A stretch of DNA of 64,000 nucleotides from Streptomyces albiflavescens (GTDB lineage Bacteria; Actinomycetota; Actinomycetes; Streptomycetales; Streptomycetaceae), in contig NZ_BMMM01000001.1 in the NCBI RefSeq assembly GCF_014645835.1, positions 1,077,572 to 1,141,571 of the forward strand, read 5' to 3'. The notes beneath the pieces were generated by a model, which did not search any database, was not told the DNA's origin, and saw only the letters and a program-made list of their open reading frames with translations. Position numbers and translations under genes: made by a program. Below are positions 34,025-42,695 of the stretch, piece after piece (the stretch's first letter is position 1; each line of letters begins with the position of its first letter).

Positions 34025-34080
34025 TGCCCCGCGATCAGCCTTGCGGCCGCCCGCCGTCTTGACCAGGTCATGGCCGCAAT

Positions 34081-34109
34081 GGGCGGCCCGGTCCCGGACC
34101 GGGCCGCCC
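34081..34109 (+). terminator. Perfect 14-bp hairpin after the DJ-1/PfpI gene
   Basis: GGGCGGCCCGGTCC (34081-34094) and GGACCGGGCCGCCC (34096-34109) are exact complements around a single base. It starts 56 bases past the stop codon. There is no U-run, as is common for Streptomyces terminators. Confidence 0.8.
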
Positions 34110-34130
34110 GGCGTGCCGCCCCTCCGTCGG

Positions 34131-34275
34131 CCGAGCACCGCACTCGTCCTGGCCGGACCCGCGGCCTGCTGACGCTTCGAGCCCCATCGCCTGGCCACCC
34201 CGGCGCAAGCTCAATCGTGCTCATCCTCGTCGGCCGAGCGGTGCGGGGCACGGGTTCGCCCGGCGGGCCCGGGTG
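34131..34275 (-). repeat. Right inverted repeat flanking the DJ-1/PfpI gene
   Basis: Inverted relative of 33170-33296, with matching blocks CCGAGCACCGCACTCG (34131-34146), CCTGCTGACG (34165-34174) and ATCGTGCTCATCCTCGT (34213-34229). Together the two copies bracket a segment of about 1.1 kb. Confidence 0.7.
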
Positions 34276-34306
34276 AGCCCGCACCCCGCACTCCGCACCG
34301 CGCGCC

Positions 34307-35272
34307 TCAGACCAGCGCCGATTCCTCCACGGGTACCGGGCTCCCGTCCGCCCCCGCGACGCGGGTTTCCGCCAGCGCGAGTCCCGCGACCGAGCCGAGC
34401 ATCAGCAGGGTGCCCACCAGCGTCGGCGCGGTGAGTCGCTCGCCGAGCAGCCCGACGGCCAGGGCGGCCGCACTCACCGGCTCCAGGAGCATGATCACGG
34501 AGACGGTCGCGGAACGGACGACGGCCGCGCCCGCGAAGAACAGGGCATAGGCCAACGCTGTGGGAATGGCGGCGATGTACGCCAGCAGGGCCAGCATGTG
34601 TACCGGTTGAGCGGCGTGCGGGACCAGCCCTTCGGCCAGGCCGAGCGGCAGGAGGAGGACGGTGGTGACGGCGAACGTCCACGCCGTCGTGCCGGACCCG
34701 TCAGCTCGGCCCTCGCGTCCCCACCACCGCGTGAGCAGCGTCATCGTGGAGTACCCGGCCGCCGACACGACCGCGAGCAGGACACCGCCGGGGCGCACCG
34801 TCGCATCTCCGCTGCCCAGCACCAGCACGCCGAGCCCGGCGAGCGCCCCGGCGACGGCGGCGATCCCGCCGCGCCCGAGCCGCTCCCCCATGGTCAGCCG
34901 CGCGCCGAGCGCGATGAGTACGGGCCCGGCGCCCAGCGTGACAACGGTCGCCACCGCGAGGCCGGTCGCCTCGACTGCGGCGAAGTACGCGGTCTGGAAG
35001 ACAGCGAGCCCACAGCCCGTGACGCCGATCCGCAGAACCTTGCGGCCGAGTGGCTCACAGACGGCGGACCGGACCCGCCGACGCCGCGGGCGCACGGTGA
35101 GCAGGAGGACGAGCCCGCCCGCGCACCGCCAGAAGGAGAGGGCGATCGGTCCCATGTCGCTGGCCCGGTAGACCAGTGACGCGGCCGCGCCCGCGGTGCC
35201 CCAGGCGGCACCGGCGACGATCAGATAGAGGAGGCCTCGCCCGATGGGCAGGCCGGATGCAGTGTTCGACAC
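34307..35272 (-). CDS. EamA/DMT family transporter
   Basis: A 321-aa ten-helix DMT-type exporter with two EamA halves ([24 protein letters not shown]; the second half ends [24 protein letters not shown]). ATG 35272 opens [11 protein letters not shown]. Substrate unknown. It is followed on the same strand, about 200 bases upstream in sequence order, by a second DMT gene of different subfamily; the two are not obviously one operon. Confidence 0.9.
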   Translation of the reverse strand: MSNTASGLPIGRGLLYLIVAGAAWGTAGAAASLVYRASDMGPIALSFWRCAGGLVLLLTVRPRRRRVRSAVCEPLGRKVLRIGVTGCGLAVFQTAYFAAVEATGLAVATVVTLGAGPVLIALGARLTMGERLGRGGIAAVAGALAGLGVLVLGSGDATVRPGGVLLAVVSAAGYSTMTLLTRWWGREGRADGSGTTAWTFAVTTVLLLPLGLAEGLVPHAAQPVHMLALLAYIAAIPTALAYALFFAGAAVVRSATVSVIMLLEPVSAAALAVGLLGERLTAPTLVGTLLMLGSVAGLALAETRVAGADGSPVPVEESALV

Positions 35273-35476
35273 GTGTTCTCTCCGCAGATACGCAGAAGCT
35301 CAGGAAGGGACCACGTCGCAGCCCGTGCTGACGGGCAGGGGGCGTACGGAAAGGTCCTCGGACTTCTTCTGCGGGCAGCACCGTTGCGCCCGGCTCGGGG
35401 CCGGGCGTGGATTCCGGAGGGCCCGCCTCAGGCGGCCGGAGGCGGAAGAACGAGCGTCGACGGCATGATCCGCACC

Positions 35477-36487
35477 CTACGCTGCGGTTCCGTGGGCCGA
35501 CAACTCCCGTTCGAGGTCGCTCCCGCCGCTCGCGACGGGGCCGTCCGACGGCTTCGCGGGCGCCGACGACTGCGCGATGAACGCGCCGAGCAGCACCACC
35601 GAGCCGCCGACGATCTGCGGTGCCGAGAGATGCTCGCCCAGCAGCACCCAGGCGAGGATCGTCGCGATCACCGCTTCGAGGCAGGCCACGACGCCCGCGA
35701 CCTGCGGAGAGAGCCTGCGCACGGAGAGCACTCCGGTGCCGTACGCGACGACGGTCGCGATCAGCACGATCCAGCCGAGGAGCAGCGCGGCGAGCACGGA
35801 CGTCCCGTTCATGTCCGCGCTGCCTCCGAGCACGGACCAGTCCATGGTCCAGGGCCGCGCGATGACCGTCAGCACGAGGGCGCCGACGAGCAGCCCGTAC
35901 GCGATCACGCCGAGCGGGTCCGGCGCCTCGTCGCCGGCGTCGCTGCCCTGGTCGGACAGGACGAAGTAGCCGACCTGGCAGCAGGCGGCGCCCAGCGCGA
36001 GGACCAGTCCGATGGCGTCGAAGCTCAGCCCGGACCACACCTCGACCACACAGGCGAGTCCACCGACCGCGAGGACGACCCCGAGGGCCGCGGCGCGTGT
36101 CACGGGCCGACGCTGCACGAAGCGCACCCAGCCGAGCACGAGTGCGGGCGCGAGGTACTCGACGAGCAGTGCGACGCCGACGGGGATACGGGAGATCGCG
36201 GCGAAGTAGCAGGCCTGGACGCCGGCCACACCGAGCAGTCCGAACCCGGCGAGCAGTGCGGGACGCTGCCGCAGCAGCGCCCGGTGGCGTACGGCCAGCG
36301 GCAGCATCGCCAGCGCGGCGCCCGTGACACGCAACCACACCACGTGGAGCGGGTCGAGACCCGCCTCGATCAGCGGCTTGGCCGCGACACCCGATCCGCC
36401 GAACGCGACCGCCGACACGAGCGCGAGGCCCAGGCCGACGCCCCTTCCACGGTTGCCCTGACTGCCCTGAGACGTATGCACCGGCAC
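35477..36487 (-). CDS. EamA/DMT family transporter
   Basis: A ten-helix DMT exporter of about 336 aa: LALVSAVAFGGSGVAAKPLIEAGLDP at the start and VAGVVACLEAVIATILAWVLLGEHLSAPQI near the end, with a short hydrophilic tail. The start is uncertain. GTG 36487 or GTG 36481 fit the first membrane helix; the open frame further upstream is not membrane-like and is rejected. The 230 bases upstream contain imperfect TCTCCCGGC-type repeats and no supported gene. Confidence 0.87.
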   Translation of the reverse strand: MPVHTSQGSQGNRGRGVGLGLALVSAVAFGGSGVAAKPLIEAGLDPLHVVWLRVTGAALAMLPLAVRHRALLRQRPALLAGFGLLGVAGVQACYFAAISRIPVGVALLVEYLAPALVLGWVRFVQRRPVTRAAALGVVLAVGGLACVVEVWSGLSFDAIGLVLALGAACCQVGYFVLSDQGSDAGDEAPDPLGVIAYGLLVGALVLTVIARPWTMDWSVLGGSADMNGTSVLAALLLGWIVLIATVVAYGTGVLSVRRLSPQVAGVVACLEAVIATILAWVLLGEHLSAPQIVGGSVVLLGAFIAQSSAPAKPSDGPVASGGSDLERELSAHGTAA

Positions 36488-36717
36488 ATGATGACAGGCG
36501 TCGACAGGAGCGTCATCCCCAATGACACCTGTCTCATCGGCTGGACATGGACGCGCCGACTCGACGTCAAGGTCTGCCACCCTCGGCCGGGCTCGGCGGG
36601 ACACTCTCCCGGCTTGGCGAATGACTCTCTCCCGGCCCGGCGAGCGGCGCTTCGCCCGGCTCTCCCCGGGCTCGGCCACCGGCCCCCACCGGGCTCAGCC
36701 CCCTGCCCGCCGTGGAC

Positions 36718-37266
36718 TCAGTAGGCGCCGTCGCCCCGCGCGGCGCACTCCTCGCATCCGGCCTCGATGCGCCCCAACAGCGCCCGGGCGTCGACTCCCG
36801 CGCGTCCGAGGACCTCGACCGCCCGCGACTGGGGATCGGCGACGACCGCCGCGAGCAGATCGAGACCGCGGGCCCGCTCGTCGCCCCGCAGTACCGCGCG
36901 CTCGTACGCTTCCTCCATGGCACCGGCCGCCACCGGGGACCAGCCCGCCTCGGCGACCACGGGCACGGCACCGGAGTCCTCGACACTGCTCTGCCAGCGC
37001 AGCCCGTAGCCGATGCTGCGCTGCACGAGGTAGCCGAGCAACCGGGCGACCTGCGGCCCGCCGTCGAAGACCGCGCGCACCTCGGGGTCGGACTCCAGCA
37101 GCGAGTGCAACAGATGGGCCGTGTCGATCTGCCGGTCCCCGTCCCGCAGCGCCCTCCTGCGCGCGCCGGAGACCACCGAGGCCAACTCGGCACTGAGTCC
37201 GGCTTCGACTTCCGTACGGTTCGGGCCGCTCTCGGCGGCGGGCTGCTGGGGAATACGGGATGGCAC
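36718..37266 (-). CDS. Clp N-terminal (double-Clp) domain protein
   Basis: A 182-aa protein made of two Clp-N repeats without the AAA+ ATPase modules: LASVVSGARRRALRDGDRQIDTAHLLHSLLESDPEVR (first) and ERAVLRGDERARGLDLLAAVVADPQSRAVEVLGRAG (second), ending in a CEECAARGDGAY tail. It may act as an adaptor or decoy for Clp proteases, by family inference. GTG 37266 with GGGGTAGGGG upstream is preferred; an ATG at 37302 is possible. Confidence 0.8.
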   Translation of the reverse strand: MPSRIPQQPAAESGPNRTEVEAGLSAELASVVSGARRRALRDGDRQIDTAHLLHSLLESDPEVRAVFDGGPQVARLLGYLVQRSIGYGLRWQSSVEDSGAVPVVAEAGWSPVAAGAMEEAYERAVLRGDERARGLDLLAAVVADPQSRAVEVLGRAGVDARALLGRIEAGCEECAARGDGAY

Positions 37267-37462
37267 AACCCCTACCCCATCAGTCTCGGCGAGCCGGGTC
37301 ATCCCCGGCTGGCAGCATTTCGGCGTCCCGCACAGGGTGGGCATCCCTGGGCGAGTTCTCCTCCTTACGGATGACTTCGCGCCGATTTCCCCCTGGGGCG
37401 CGCGCCGTCTTGCTTCGCGCCCCGCACGCAACCGCGTCGCTCCGGCGCTCGTCCCCCGGGTC

Positions 37463-37651
37463 ATGGAGAGCAGGTGCTGGCTGGTGGCCCTGCCGGCGAT
37501 CGACGGCAGGCAGTACGTGTACCGGGTGTACGCCCCGGAGGAGGCGCTGCCCGCCGACCTGTTCTGGGAGGCGTGGCACTGCCACGAGGAGGGGCCCCAC
37601 CCGCGGGCGTGGGACCTGTTCGACGCGGCGGTGATACGACGGGTGGGCTGA
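37463..37651 (+). CDS. Small protein of unknown function (62 aa)
   Basis: MESRCWLVALPAIDGRQYVY begins a compact protein rich in aromatic residues (LFWEAWHCHEEGPHPRAWDLFDAAVIRRVG). The composition and sharp ends look like a genuine conserved actinobacterial small protein, and codon use is typical. I recognise no domain. It is divergent from the Clp-N gene with about 200 bases between, and no strong ribosome-binding site is visible. Confidence 0.6.
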   Translation: MESRCWLVALPAIDGRQYVYRVYAPEEALPADLFWEAWHCHEEGPHPRAWDLFDAAVIRRVG

Positions 37652-37763
37652 CCCTCTGTACCCACCGCCCCCGCCGCACCCTCCCGCTGCCGCCTCTCCC
37701 TCCACCGCCCCCCTCCACCCCCCGTCCGCCGCCTCCTACACAATTTCTGACAGTTCATCAGTA

Positions 37764-37792
37764 TTGAATGTTCCGGGACCTGCGGCTACGTT
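37764..37792 (+). promoter_or_regulatory. Promoter of the SRPBCC gene
   Basis: TTGAAT (37764-37769), 17 nt, TACGTT (37787-37792), about 37 bases before the start codon. The dyad CTGA-N7-TCAG (37747-37761) lies just upstream of the -35 box. Confidence 0.5.
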
Positions 37793-37828
37793 CCGCGACA
37801 CCGTAGCCCGACACGAAGAGGTGGTCGC

Positions 37829-38257
37829 ATGGCCGAAGTCAGCGCGGAAGCTCGCATGGAGGCGCCTGCCGAGAAGGTCTGGGCGCAACTCACGGACTTC
37901 TCCTCGTACGGCGAGTGGAACTCGACCCACACCAGCTTCCCGAAGGGCGGCCCCGCGTCACTCGAGGTCGGCGGCACCTTCGAGGAGAACATGAAACTGA
38001 TGGGCTTCCCGGCCGAGGTCAACTGGACCATCGAGGAGCTGGAGACCGCCCGCACCCTGGCCATCCGAGGCAAGGGCCCGATGGCGGTGAACGTCGCCAC
38101 GCGGTACACCCTGACCGCCGACGGAGACGCCACGACCGTGCGGATCGACGGGGAGTTCACCGGCGCCGCCGTCTCGCTCATGGCGGGCAAGCTCAAGGAT
38201 TCGGCGACGGCCGCCCTCAACGAGTCGCTGCGCAAACTGGCCGGACTGGTCACCTGA
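37829..38257 (+). CDS. SRPBCC (START/polyketide-cyclase fold) protein
   Basis: A 142-aa single-domain SRPBCC protein: MEAPAEKVWAQLTDFSSYGEWN is the diagnostic N-terminus, with a C-terminal amphipathic helix (LMAGKLKDSATAALNESLRKLAGL). It binds a small hydrophobic ligand in a helix-grip cavity; the ligand is unknown. ATG 37829 follows GAGGTGGTCGC. It ends before a strong bidirectional terminator shared with the PadR gene. Confidence 0.9.
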   Translation: MAEVSAEARMEAPAEKVWAQLTDFSSYGEWNSTHTSFPKGGPASLEVGGTFEENMKLMGFPAEVNWTIEELETARTLAIRGKGPMAVNVATRYTLTADGDATTVRIDGEFTGAAVSLMAGKLKDSATAALNESLRKLAGLVT

Positions 38258-38313
38258 GCCTCGAACACCATCGCCCGCCCCGGAACGGCACCCCGCGGTC
38301 CCGTACGCGGAAA

Positions 38314-38345
38314 GGCGCCCCGCGGAAACGCTTCCGCGGGGCGCC
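38314..38345. terminator. Bidirectional 14-bp terminator hairpin
   Basis: GGCGCCCCGCGGAA (38314-38327) pairs perfectly with TTCCGCGGGGCGCC (38332-38345) over a 4-nt loop. It sits between the convergent SRPBCC and PadR genes. Confidence 0.85.
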
Positions 38346-38366
38346 GTCAGGTACCACAGCACGCCG

Positions 38367-39029
38367 TCAGTCCTCGTCGGCGAGGATCAGGTACAGCTTC
38401 TTGCGGGCCTCGTTGATGACCGCCACCGCCTTGTCGCGCTGGTCCTTGCTGCCGGTCTTCCAGACCTGACCGAAGGCCTCCATGAGGCCGAAGCCGGCCT
38501 GCCGGATCTCGTGCAGCGTCTCCCAGTCGACCCCGCGCCCAGCCTCTTCCCAAGGCGCGTCGGGACCCTCATCGGCCGCGCTGCGGCCCGGCTCGGTGAG
38601 CGAGAACAGCTTCTTGCCGCCCTCGGCCTCGCTGGTGATCAGACCCTCGTCCTCCAGCAGCTGAAGGGTCGGGTACACCGAACCCGGGCTGGGCTTCCAC
38701 GCCCCGCCGCTGCGCTCGGCGATCTCCTGGATCATCTCGTACCCATGCATGGGCCGGTCCTTGAGCAGGGCCAGGATCGACGCGCGCACGTCGCCGCGCC
38801 GCGCCCTCCCCCGGGGCCCGCCCCGGCCGCCGCGCCCGCCCCACGGGCCCGGGCCGAAGCCGGATCCGCCGAAGCCGGATCCGCCGAAGCCGGGGCCACC
38901 GGGACCACCCGGTCCGAAGGGCCCGAAAGCCCCGCGCCGCCCCTCGAAGCCGCCCCGACCACGAGGACCGGGGCCGCCGTGGTGTCCATGTCCGTGTTCG
39001 TATCCGAAGTCTTCTCCACGGGAACGCAT
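38367..39029 (-). CDS. PadR family transcriptional regulator with Gly-rich N-terminus
   Basis: A 220-aa regulator. A low-complexity His/Gly/Phe-rich region (about residues 10-75, with GPGGPGGPGFGGSGFGGSG) precedes a standard PadR wHTH (VRASILALLKDRPMHGYEMIQEIAERSGGAWKPSPGSVYPTLQLLEDEGLI) and a C-terminal dimer helix. ATG 39029 is 8 nt after GGAG. A perfect CGATATATCG palindrome at 39073-39082 is a likely autoregulatory operator. The His/Gly tail could bind metal or drive clustering; that is inference. Confidence 0.9.
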   Translation of the reverse strand: MRSRGEDFGYEHGHGHHGGPGPRGRGGFEGRRGAFGPFGPGGPGGPGFGGSGFGGSGFGPGPWGGRGGRGGPRGRARRGDVRASILALLKDRPMHGYEMIQEIAERSGGAWKPSPGSVYPTLQLLEDEGLITSEAEGGKKLFSLTEPGRSAADEGPDAPWEEAGRGVDWETLHEIRQAGFGLMEAFGQVWKTGSKDQRDKAVAVINEARKKLYLILADED

Positions 39030-39072
39030 CGCCATCACTCCATTCCATCGTTGATCAGTCGCGATGCGTCAA

Positions 39073-39082
39073 CGATATATCG
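39073..39082. promoter_or_regulatory. PadR-type operator palindrome
   Basis: CGATATATCG, a perfect 10-bp palindrome about 45 bases upstream of the PadR gene start, in an otherwise GC-rich region. AT-rich palindromes of this form are usual PadR sites. Confidence 0.5.
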
Positions 39083-39099
39083 GAACCCATCGCGTGACA

Positions 39100-39240
39100 A
39101 CCCCCTTCGGTTGAAACCATGGAGCGGGGAACGCCGAAGAGGCCGGCGATCTTCTGGACCGTCTTCTCCCGCGCGTCGTCGGGCTGTTGTGCGAGCGCGG
39201 CCTGGTCCGTGGTGGGCCGGCGCCGGCCGCGGGCGCGTAG
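39100..39240 (-). pseudogene. Remnant of a resolvase-type helix-turn-helix
   Basis: One minus-strand frame reads ARGRRRPTTDQAALAQQ, then DAREKTVQKIAGLFGVPRSM, resembling the C-terminal HTH of serine recombinases (GRP-preceded, IAxxxGVxRST pattern). The catalytic domain is absent and the surrounding frame is disrupted. The rest of the 430-base spacer 39030-39460 contains only the PadR operator and the ECF promoter. Confidence 0.45.
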
Positions 39241-39369
39241 GGAGGGAGGCCGTAGTTTGTGTGCGCCACGGGTCGCACGACATGGCCTCGACGATGGCGA
39301 TCGAGACCTGGGCCTGGGGGCGGCCGAGCTGCATGGAATCGAGCGGGCCTGAAAATTCTTTCGGCGGGT

Positions 39370-39396
39370 TGTCGATCTGCTGCCTCGCCGTTCGTC
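39370..39396 (+). promoter_or_regulatory. ECF42-type promoter of the DGPF/sigma operon
   Basis: TGTCGA (39370-39375), 17 nt, CGTC (39393-39396). This matches the TGTCGA/CG(A/T)C promoter reported for ECF42 sigma factors, and lies 64 bases upstream of the DGPF gene, implying autoregulation. Confidence 0.6.
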
Positions 39397-39460
39397 ATCC
39401 CAGTGTTGCCGCACTACGGGCAACGCACGAACCCGACGAAAGACGACAGAGGAGTTCACC

Positions 39461-39817
39461 GTGAAGTACATGCTGCTCATCATCGGCACTCAGGACGCCG
39501 AGCCCCAGACGGCCGAGGCCGACCAGGGGCTCATGGAGGAGTTCATGGCGTACCACAAGGCGGTTTACGACGCGGGGGTCATGGTCGACAGCAACGTGCT
39601 GGACTCCTTCGAGACCGCCACCTCCGTCCAGGTGGGCAAGAACGGGGAGCGCATGGTCACCGACGGGCCCTTCGCCGAGACCCGGGAGTATCTGGGCGGC
39701 TACTACATCCTCGACCTCCCTGATCTGGATGCCGCGATCGACTGGGCTGCCCGCTGCCCCGGGGCCCGGGCCTGGCGGGTCGAGGTGCGCCCGATTCAGG
39801 ACTTCGACCTGTCATGA
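39461..39817 (+). CDS. YCII-related (DGPF) protein, ECF42 partner
   Basis: A 118-aa DGPF-family protein: [12 protein letters not shown] opening, the name-giving [20 protein letters not shown] in the middle and the C-terminal VEVRPIQDF. It is coupled to the sigma-factor gene by an ATGA overlap, and this pair is a conserved genomic unit. DGPF proteins are proposed signalling partners of ECF42 factors, although deletion has had little effect in the cases I know. GTG 39461 follows GAGGAG. Confidence 0.9.
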   Translation: MKYMLLIIGTQDAEPQTAEADQGLMEEFMAYHKAVYDAGVMVDSNVLDSFETATSVQVGKNGERMVTDGPFAETREYLGGYYILDLPDLDAAIDWAARCPGARAWRVEVRPIQDFDLS

Positions 39818-41052
39818 CCGGTGGGCGGGCGGCCGGCATGGTCGAGGCGGTGTTTCGTGAGGAGCGGGGCCGGCTGCTCGCCATGCTCGTGCGCCAGTTC
39901 GGTGACCTCGACCTCGCCGAAGATGTCGCGTCCGAGGCTGTCGAGGCCGCGCTGGAGCGCTGGCCCGTCGACGGGGTGCCGACGACGCCCGTGGCCTGGT
40001 TGCTCACCACCGCGCGGCGCAAGGCCGTCGACCGGTTGCGGCGGGACAGGGCCTACGCCGAGCGACTCGCGATCATGCACGTCGAGGCGCGGCAGCTCCT
40101 CCCCACGGTGCCAGAGCGGGAGAGCGACGATGTCCCCGACGAACGGCTGCGCCTGTTCTTCACCTGCTGCCATCCCGCACTGTCGGTCGAGGCCCAGGTC
40201 GCGCTGACGCTCCGGTGCCTCGCGGGGTTGTCCACACCCGAGGTGGCGCGGGCCTTTCTGGTGCCGGAGGCCACGATGGCGCAGCGGATCGTGCGGGCCA
40301 AGCGCAAGATCCGCAACGCGCGGATCTCGTTCCGTGTGCCCGAGGCCGATGAATTGGCCGGGCGCATTCCCGGTGTGCTGCGGGTGATCTACCTGATCTT
40401 CACGGAGGGCTACGCCGCCAGCGCGGGCGAGGACCTGGTGCGGGCCGACCTGACCGACGAGGCAGTCCGGCTGGCACGGATCCTGCACCGACTGTTGCCC
40501 ACCGAAGCCGAGGTCAGCGGGCTGCTCGCGCTGCTGCTGCTGGTCGACGCCCGCCGCGCCGCCCGCGTCGACACGGCGGGGGAGCTGGTGTCGCTGGAAG
40601 ACCAGGACCGCGCCCTGTGGGACGCCGACCGCATCACCGAGGGCCGCGACCTGGTCGTCGCCGCCTTGTGCGGGCCTCGCTCCGGCCCGTACGCGCTGCA
40701 GGCGGCGATCGCGGCCGTGCACGATGAGGCTGCCGACGTCGCCTCGACCGACTGGCCGCAGGTCGTGGCGCTCTACGACGTGCTGTTGCGGGTGTCCCCG
40801 TCGCCGGTGGTCGAGCTCAACCGGGCGGTGGCCGTGGCGATGCGCGACGGTCCGGAGGCCGGTCTCGCGGCGTTGGACGCGCTGAACGCCGAAGCGTTGC
40901 GGGGCTACCACCCGCTCCCGGCGGCGCGGGCGGATCTGCTGCGCAGACTCGGTCGCACTGCCGAGGCGGCCGCGGCCTACCGGGCCGCGCTCGAACTCGT
41001 CGACAACGAGCGGGAGCGGGCCTTCCTGCGCAGGAGACTGGCCGACCTCTGA
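39814..41052 (+). CDS. RNA polymerase ECF sigma factor, group ECF42
   Basis: A 412-aa sigma factor. Region 2 ([56 protein letters not shown]) and region 4 ([38 protein letters not shown]) occupy the first 180 residues. The long C-terminal extension with TPR-like helices ([29 protein letters not shown]) is diagnostic of ECF42. No anti-sigma gene is adjacent; the extension probably controls activity. An ECF42-like promoter precedes the operon. Confidence 0.94.
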   Translation: MTGGRAAGMVEAVFREERGRLLAMLVRQFGDLDLAEDVASEAVEAALERWPVDGVPTTPVAWLLTTARRKAVDRLRRDRAYAERLAIMHVEARQLLPTVPERESDDVPDERLRLFFTCCHPALSVEAQVALTLRCLAGLSTPEVARAFLVPEATMAQRIVRAKRKIRNARISFRVPEADELAGRIPGVLRVIYLIFTEGYAASAGEDLVRADLTDEAVRLARILHRLLPTEAEVSGLLALLLLVDARRAARVDTAGELVSLEDQDRALWDADRITEGRDLVVAALCGPRSGPYALQAAIAAVHDEAADVASTDWPQVVALYDVLLRVSPSPVVELNRAVAVAMRDGPEAGLAALDALNAEALRGYHPLPAARADLLRRLGRTAEAAAAYRAALELVDNERERAFLRRRLADL

Positions 41053-41249
41053 TCACTGACAAACAGGTGGGCAACAACCGCAGGCGGTAGGCCAAGCCGC
41101 TTGTCCACACCGAGGCGAAACGTGCCGTAGCGGTTGATGTTCTACCAGAACGGTGCGGTCAGACCGCGCCGGTGCTCGTCGTGGAGCTTCTTCGCCCAGG
41201 CCGGTGGTCGCACGCGAAGTTCGTGCGCGGTGCGGCAGAATCGCGGGCT

Positions 41250-42395
41250 GTGAAGATCACCGTGCACGAACTCAACCGGGCCACCCTCAGCCGCCAACTG
41301 CTTCTGGCGCGGGAGCCGTTGACCGTCCTGGACGGAGTGCGGCGCGTGGTCGCGCTCCAGGCGCAGCACCCGGCCTCACCGTATCTCGCGCTCTGGAACC
41401 GGCTCAGCGGGTTCGCCGCGGCCGAGCTGGACGCCGCGTTCACCCGGCGCTCCGTGGTCAAGGCGTCCCTGATGCGGATCACCCTGCACGCCGTGCACAC
41501 CGATGACTACCAGGTCTTCCGCGCGGCGATGCAGCCGACGCTGTACGGCTCCCGGCTGGGTCATCGCTTCGCCGACGTAGGGCTGACGCCTGCGGACGCG
41601 GAGGAGCTGGTGCCGGAGCTGTTGGCCTTCGCGAACCGGCCGCGGAGCGAGGCCGAGATGCAGGCATGGGTCGAGGAGCGGCTCGGCACCCCGCGGAAGG
41701 ACGGGGCGTGGTGGGGCCTGAAGGCGTACGCGCCGCTGCACCATGCCCCCACGGACGCACCATGGTCGTTCGGCGTCCGGCCGTTCTTCGTCGCGGCCGG
41801 AACAGGGCCCCTGGCCACGGGCCGGGCGGTGGATCCGGAGGCCCTGCGGACCCTGATCCTGCGCTATCTGGCAGGGTTCGGGCCCGCGTCGGTGGCGGAC
41901 GTCGCGCAGTTCGCCATGGTGCAGCGGGCGCCCGTTCGCGAGGCCCTCCGTGCTCTGGACGGCGCCGTCGAGCAGCTCCAGGGACCGGACGGCGTCACGC
42001 TGTTCGACCTCCCGGGCGCCTCCCGGCCGCCCGGGGACACCCCTGCTCCGCCCCGGCTCATGGCGATGTGGGACAGCATTCTGCTGGCCTACGCCGACCG
42101 CAGCCGGGTCATACCCCCGGCCTATCGCCCTTCGGTGATCCGGAACAACGGCGACGTGCTGCCCACCTTGCTGGTGGACGGATATGTCGCCGGTGTGTGG
42201 CGGCCGGTGGACGGCGGCATCGAGGCCATGGCCTTCCGCCCCCTTTCGCCCGCCGCCTGGGACGGACTCGCCGCGGAGGCCCAGTCCCTGACGGCGCTCC
42301 TCGCCGGCCGCGAGGTGGCGGTCTACAGCCGCTACCACCATTGGTGGGCCAAGCTCCCCAAGGCCGACGTACGGCTACTGCCGCAGTCGCTGTGA
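41250..42395 (+). CDS. AlkZ-family winged-helix DNA glycosylase (crosslink repair type)
   Basis: A 381-aa protein of the HTH_42/AlkZ superfamily built of tandem winged helices. The catalytic QxQ motif is present at Gln37-Ala-Gln39 (VALQAQHPASP). SLMRITLHAVHTDDY and the C-terminal IRNNGDVLPTLLVDGYVAGVWRP are typical. Such enzymes unhook DNA crosslinks or remove bulky adducts, often from self-made genotoxins; no toxin cluster is nearby. GTG 41250 matches homologue starts; a GTG at 41172 is less likely. Confidence 0.87.
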   Translation: MKITVHELNRATLSRQLLLAREPLTVLDGVRRVVALQAQHPASPYLALWNRLSGFAAAELDAAFTRRSVVKASLMRITLHAVHTDDYQVFRAAMQPTLYGSRLGHRFADVGLTPADAEELVPELLAFANRPRSEAEMQAWVEERLGTPRKDGAWWGLKAYAPLHHAPTDAPWSFGVRPFFVAAGTGPLATGRAVDPEALRTLILRYLAGFGPASVADVAQFAMVQRAPVREALRALDGAVEQLQGPDGVTLFDLPGASRPPGDTPAPPRLMAMWDSILLAYADRSRVIPPAYRPSVIRNNGDVLPTLLVDGYVAGVWRPVDGGIEAMAFRPLSPAAWDGLAAEAQSLTALLAGREVAVYSRYHHWWAKLPKADVRLLPQSL

Positions 42396-42695
42396 CCATC
42401 GGTCCTGTCGCTCGAACCTCGATGGCACACACTCCAGGTGCGCCGGCACGGGACAACGGCGGCCGCGCGACGGCGCCTGGTGATCGCGACAGCGCCTGGT
42501 GATACTGCGCGACGCCGGGGAGGGGAATCCCGCCTTCGCACCAGGCGGCTGGTTCGCCCTCGGACGAGGGATCGGCATGACCCGGAGCCGAGCCGGCAAC
42601 GAGATCAACATGACGGGGAGCCCGAGTCGGCAAGAGCTCCAGCTCCCCGCGATTGGCCTTGTTCCGCGACCGCGGCGGGCGGTTAGCGTCGCGCC
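42396..42695. other. 300-base spacer without a supported gene
   Basis: Between the glycosylase and phzF genes I see only a pair of imperfect 19-bp direct repeats (core GCGCCTGGTGAT, near 42466-42505) and, at its right end, a -10-like TTAGCG about 8 bases before the phzF-like start. Confidence 0.6.

Noticed and set aside
34025..34306. Possible small gene within the right inverted repeat (frame from ATGAGCACGATTGAG)
   Set aside because: The inverted copy on the left does not keep the frame, so it is not maintained as coding.
39119..39352. Plus-strand 77-codon ORF in the spacer before the DGPF gene
   Set aside because: Its composition is not protein-like, it has no ribosome-binding site, and it opposes the recombinase relic.
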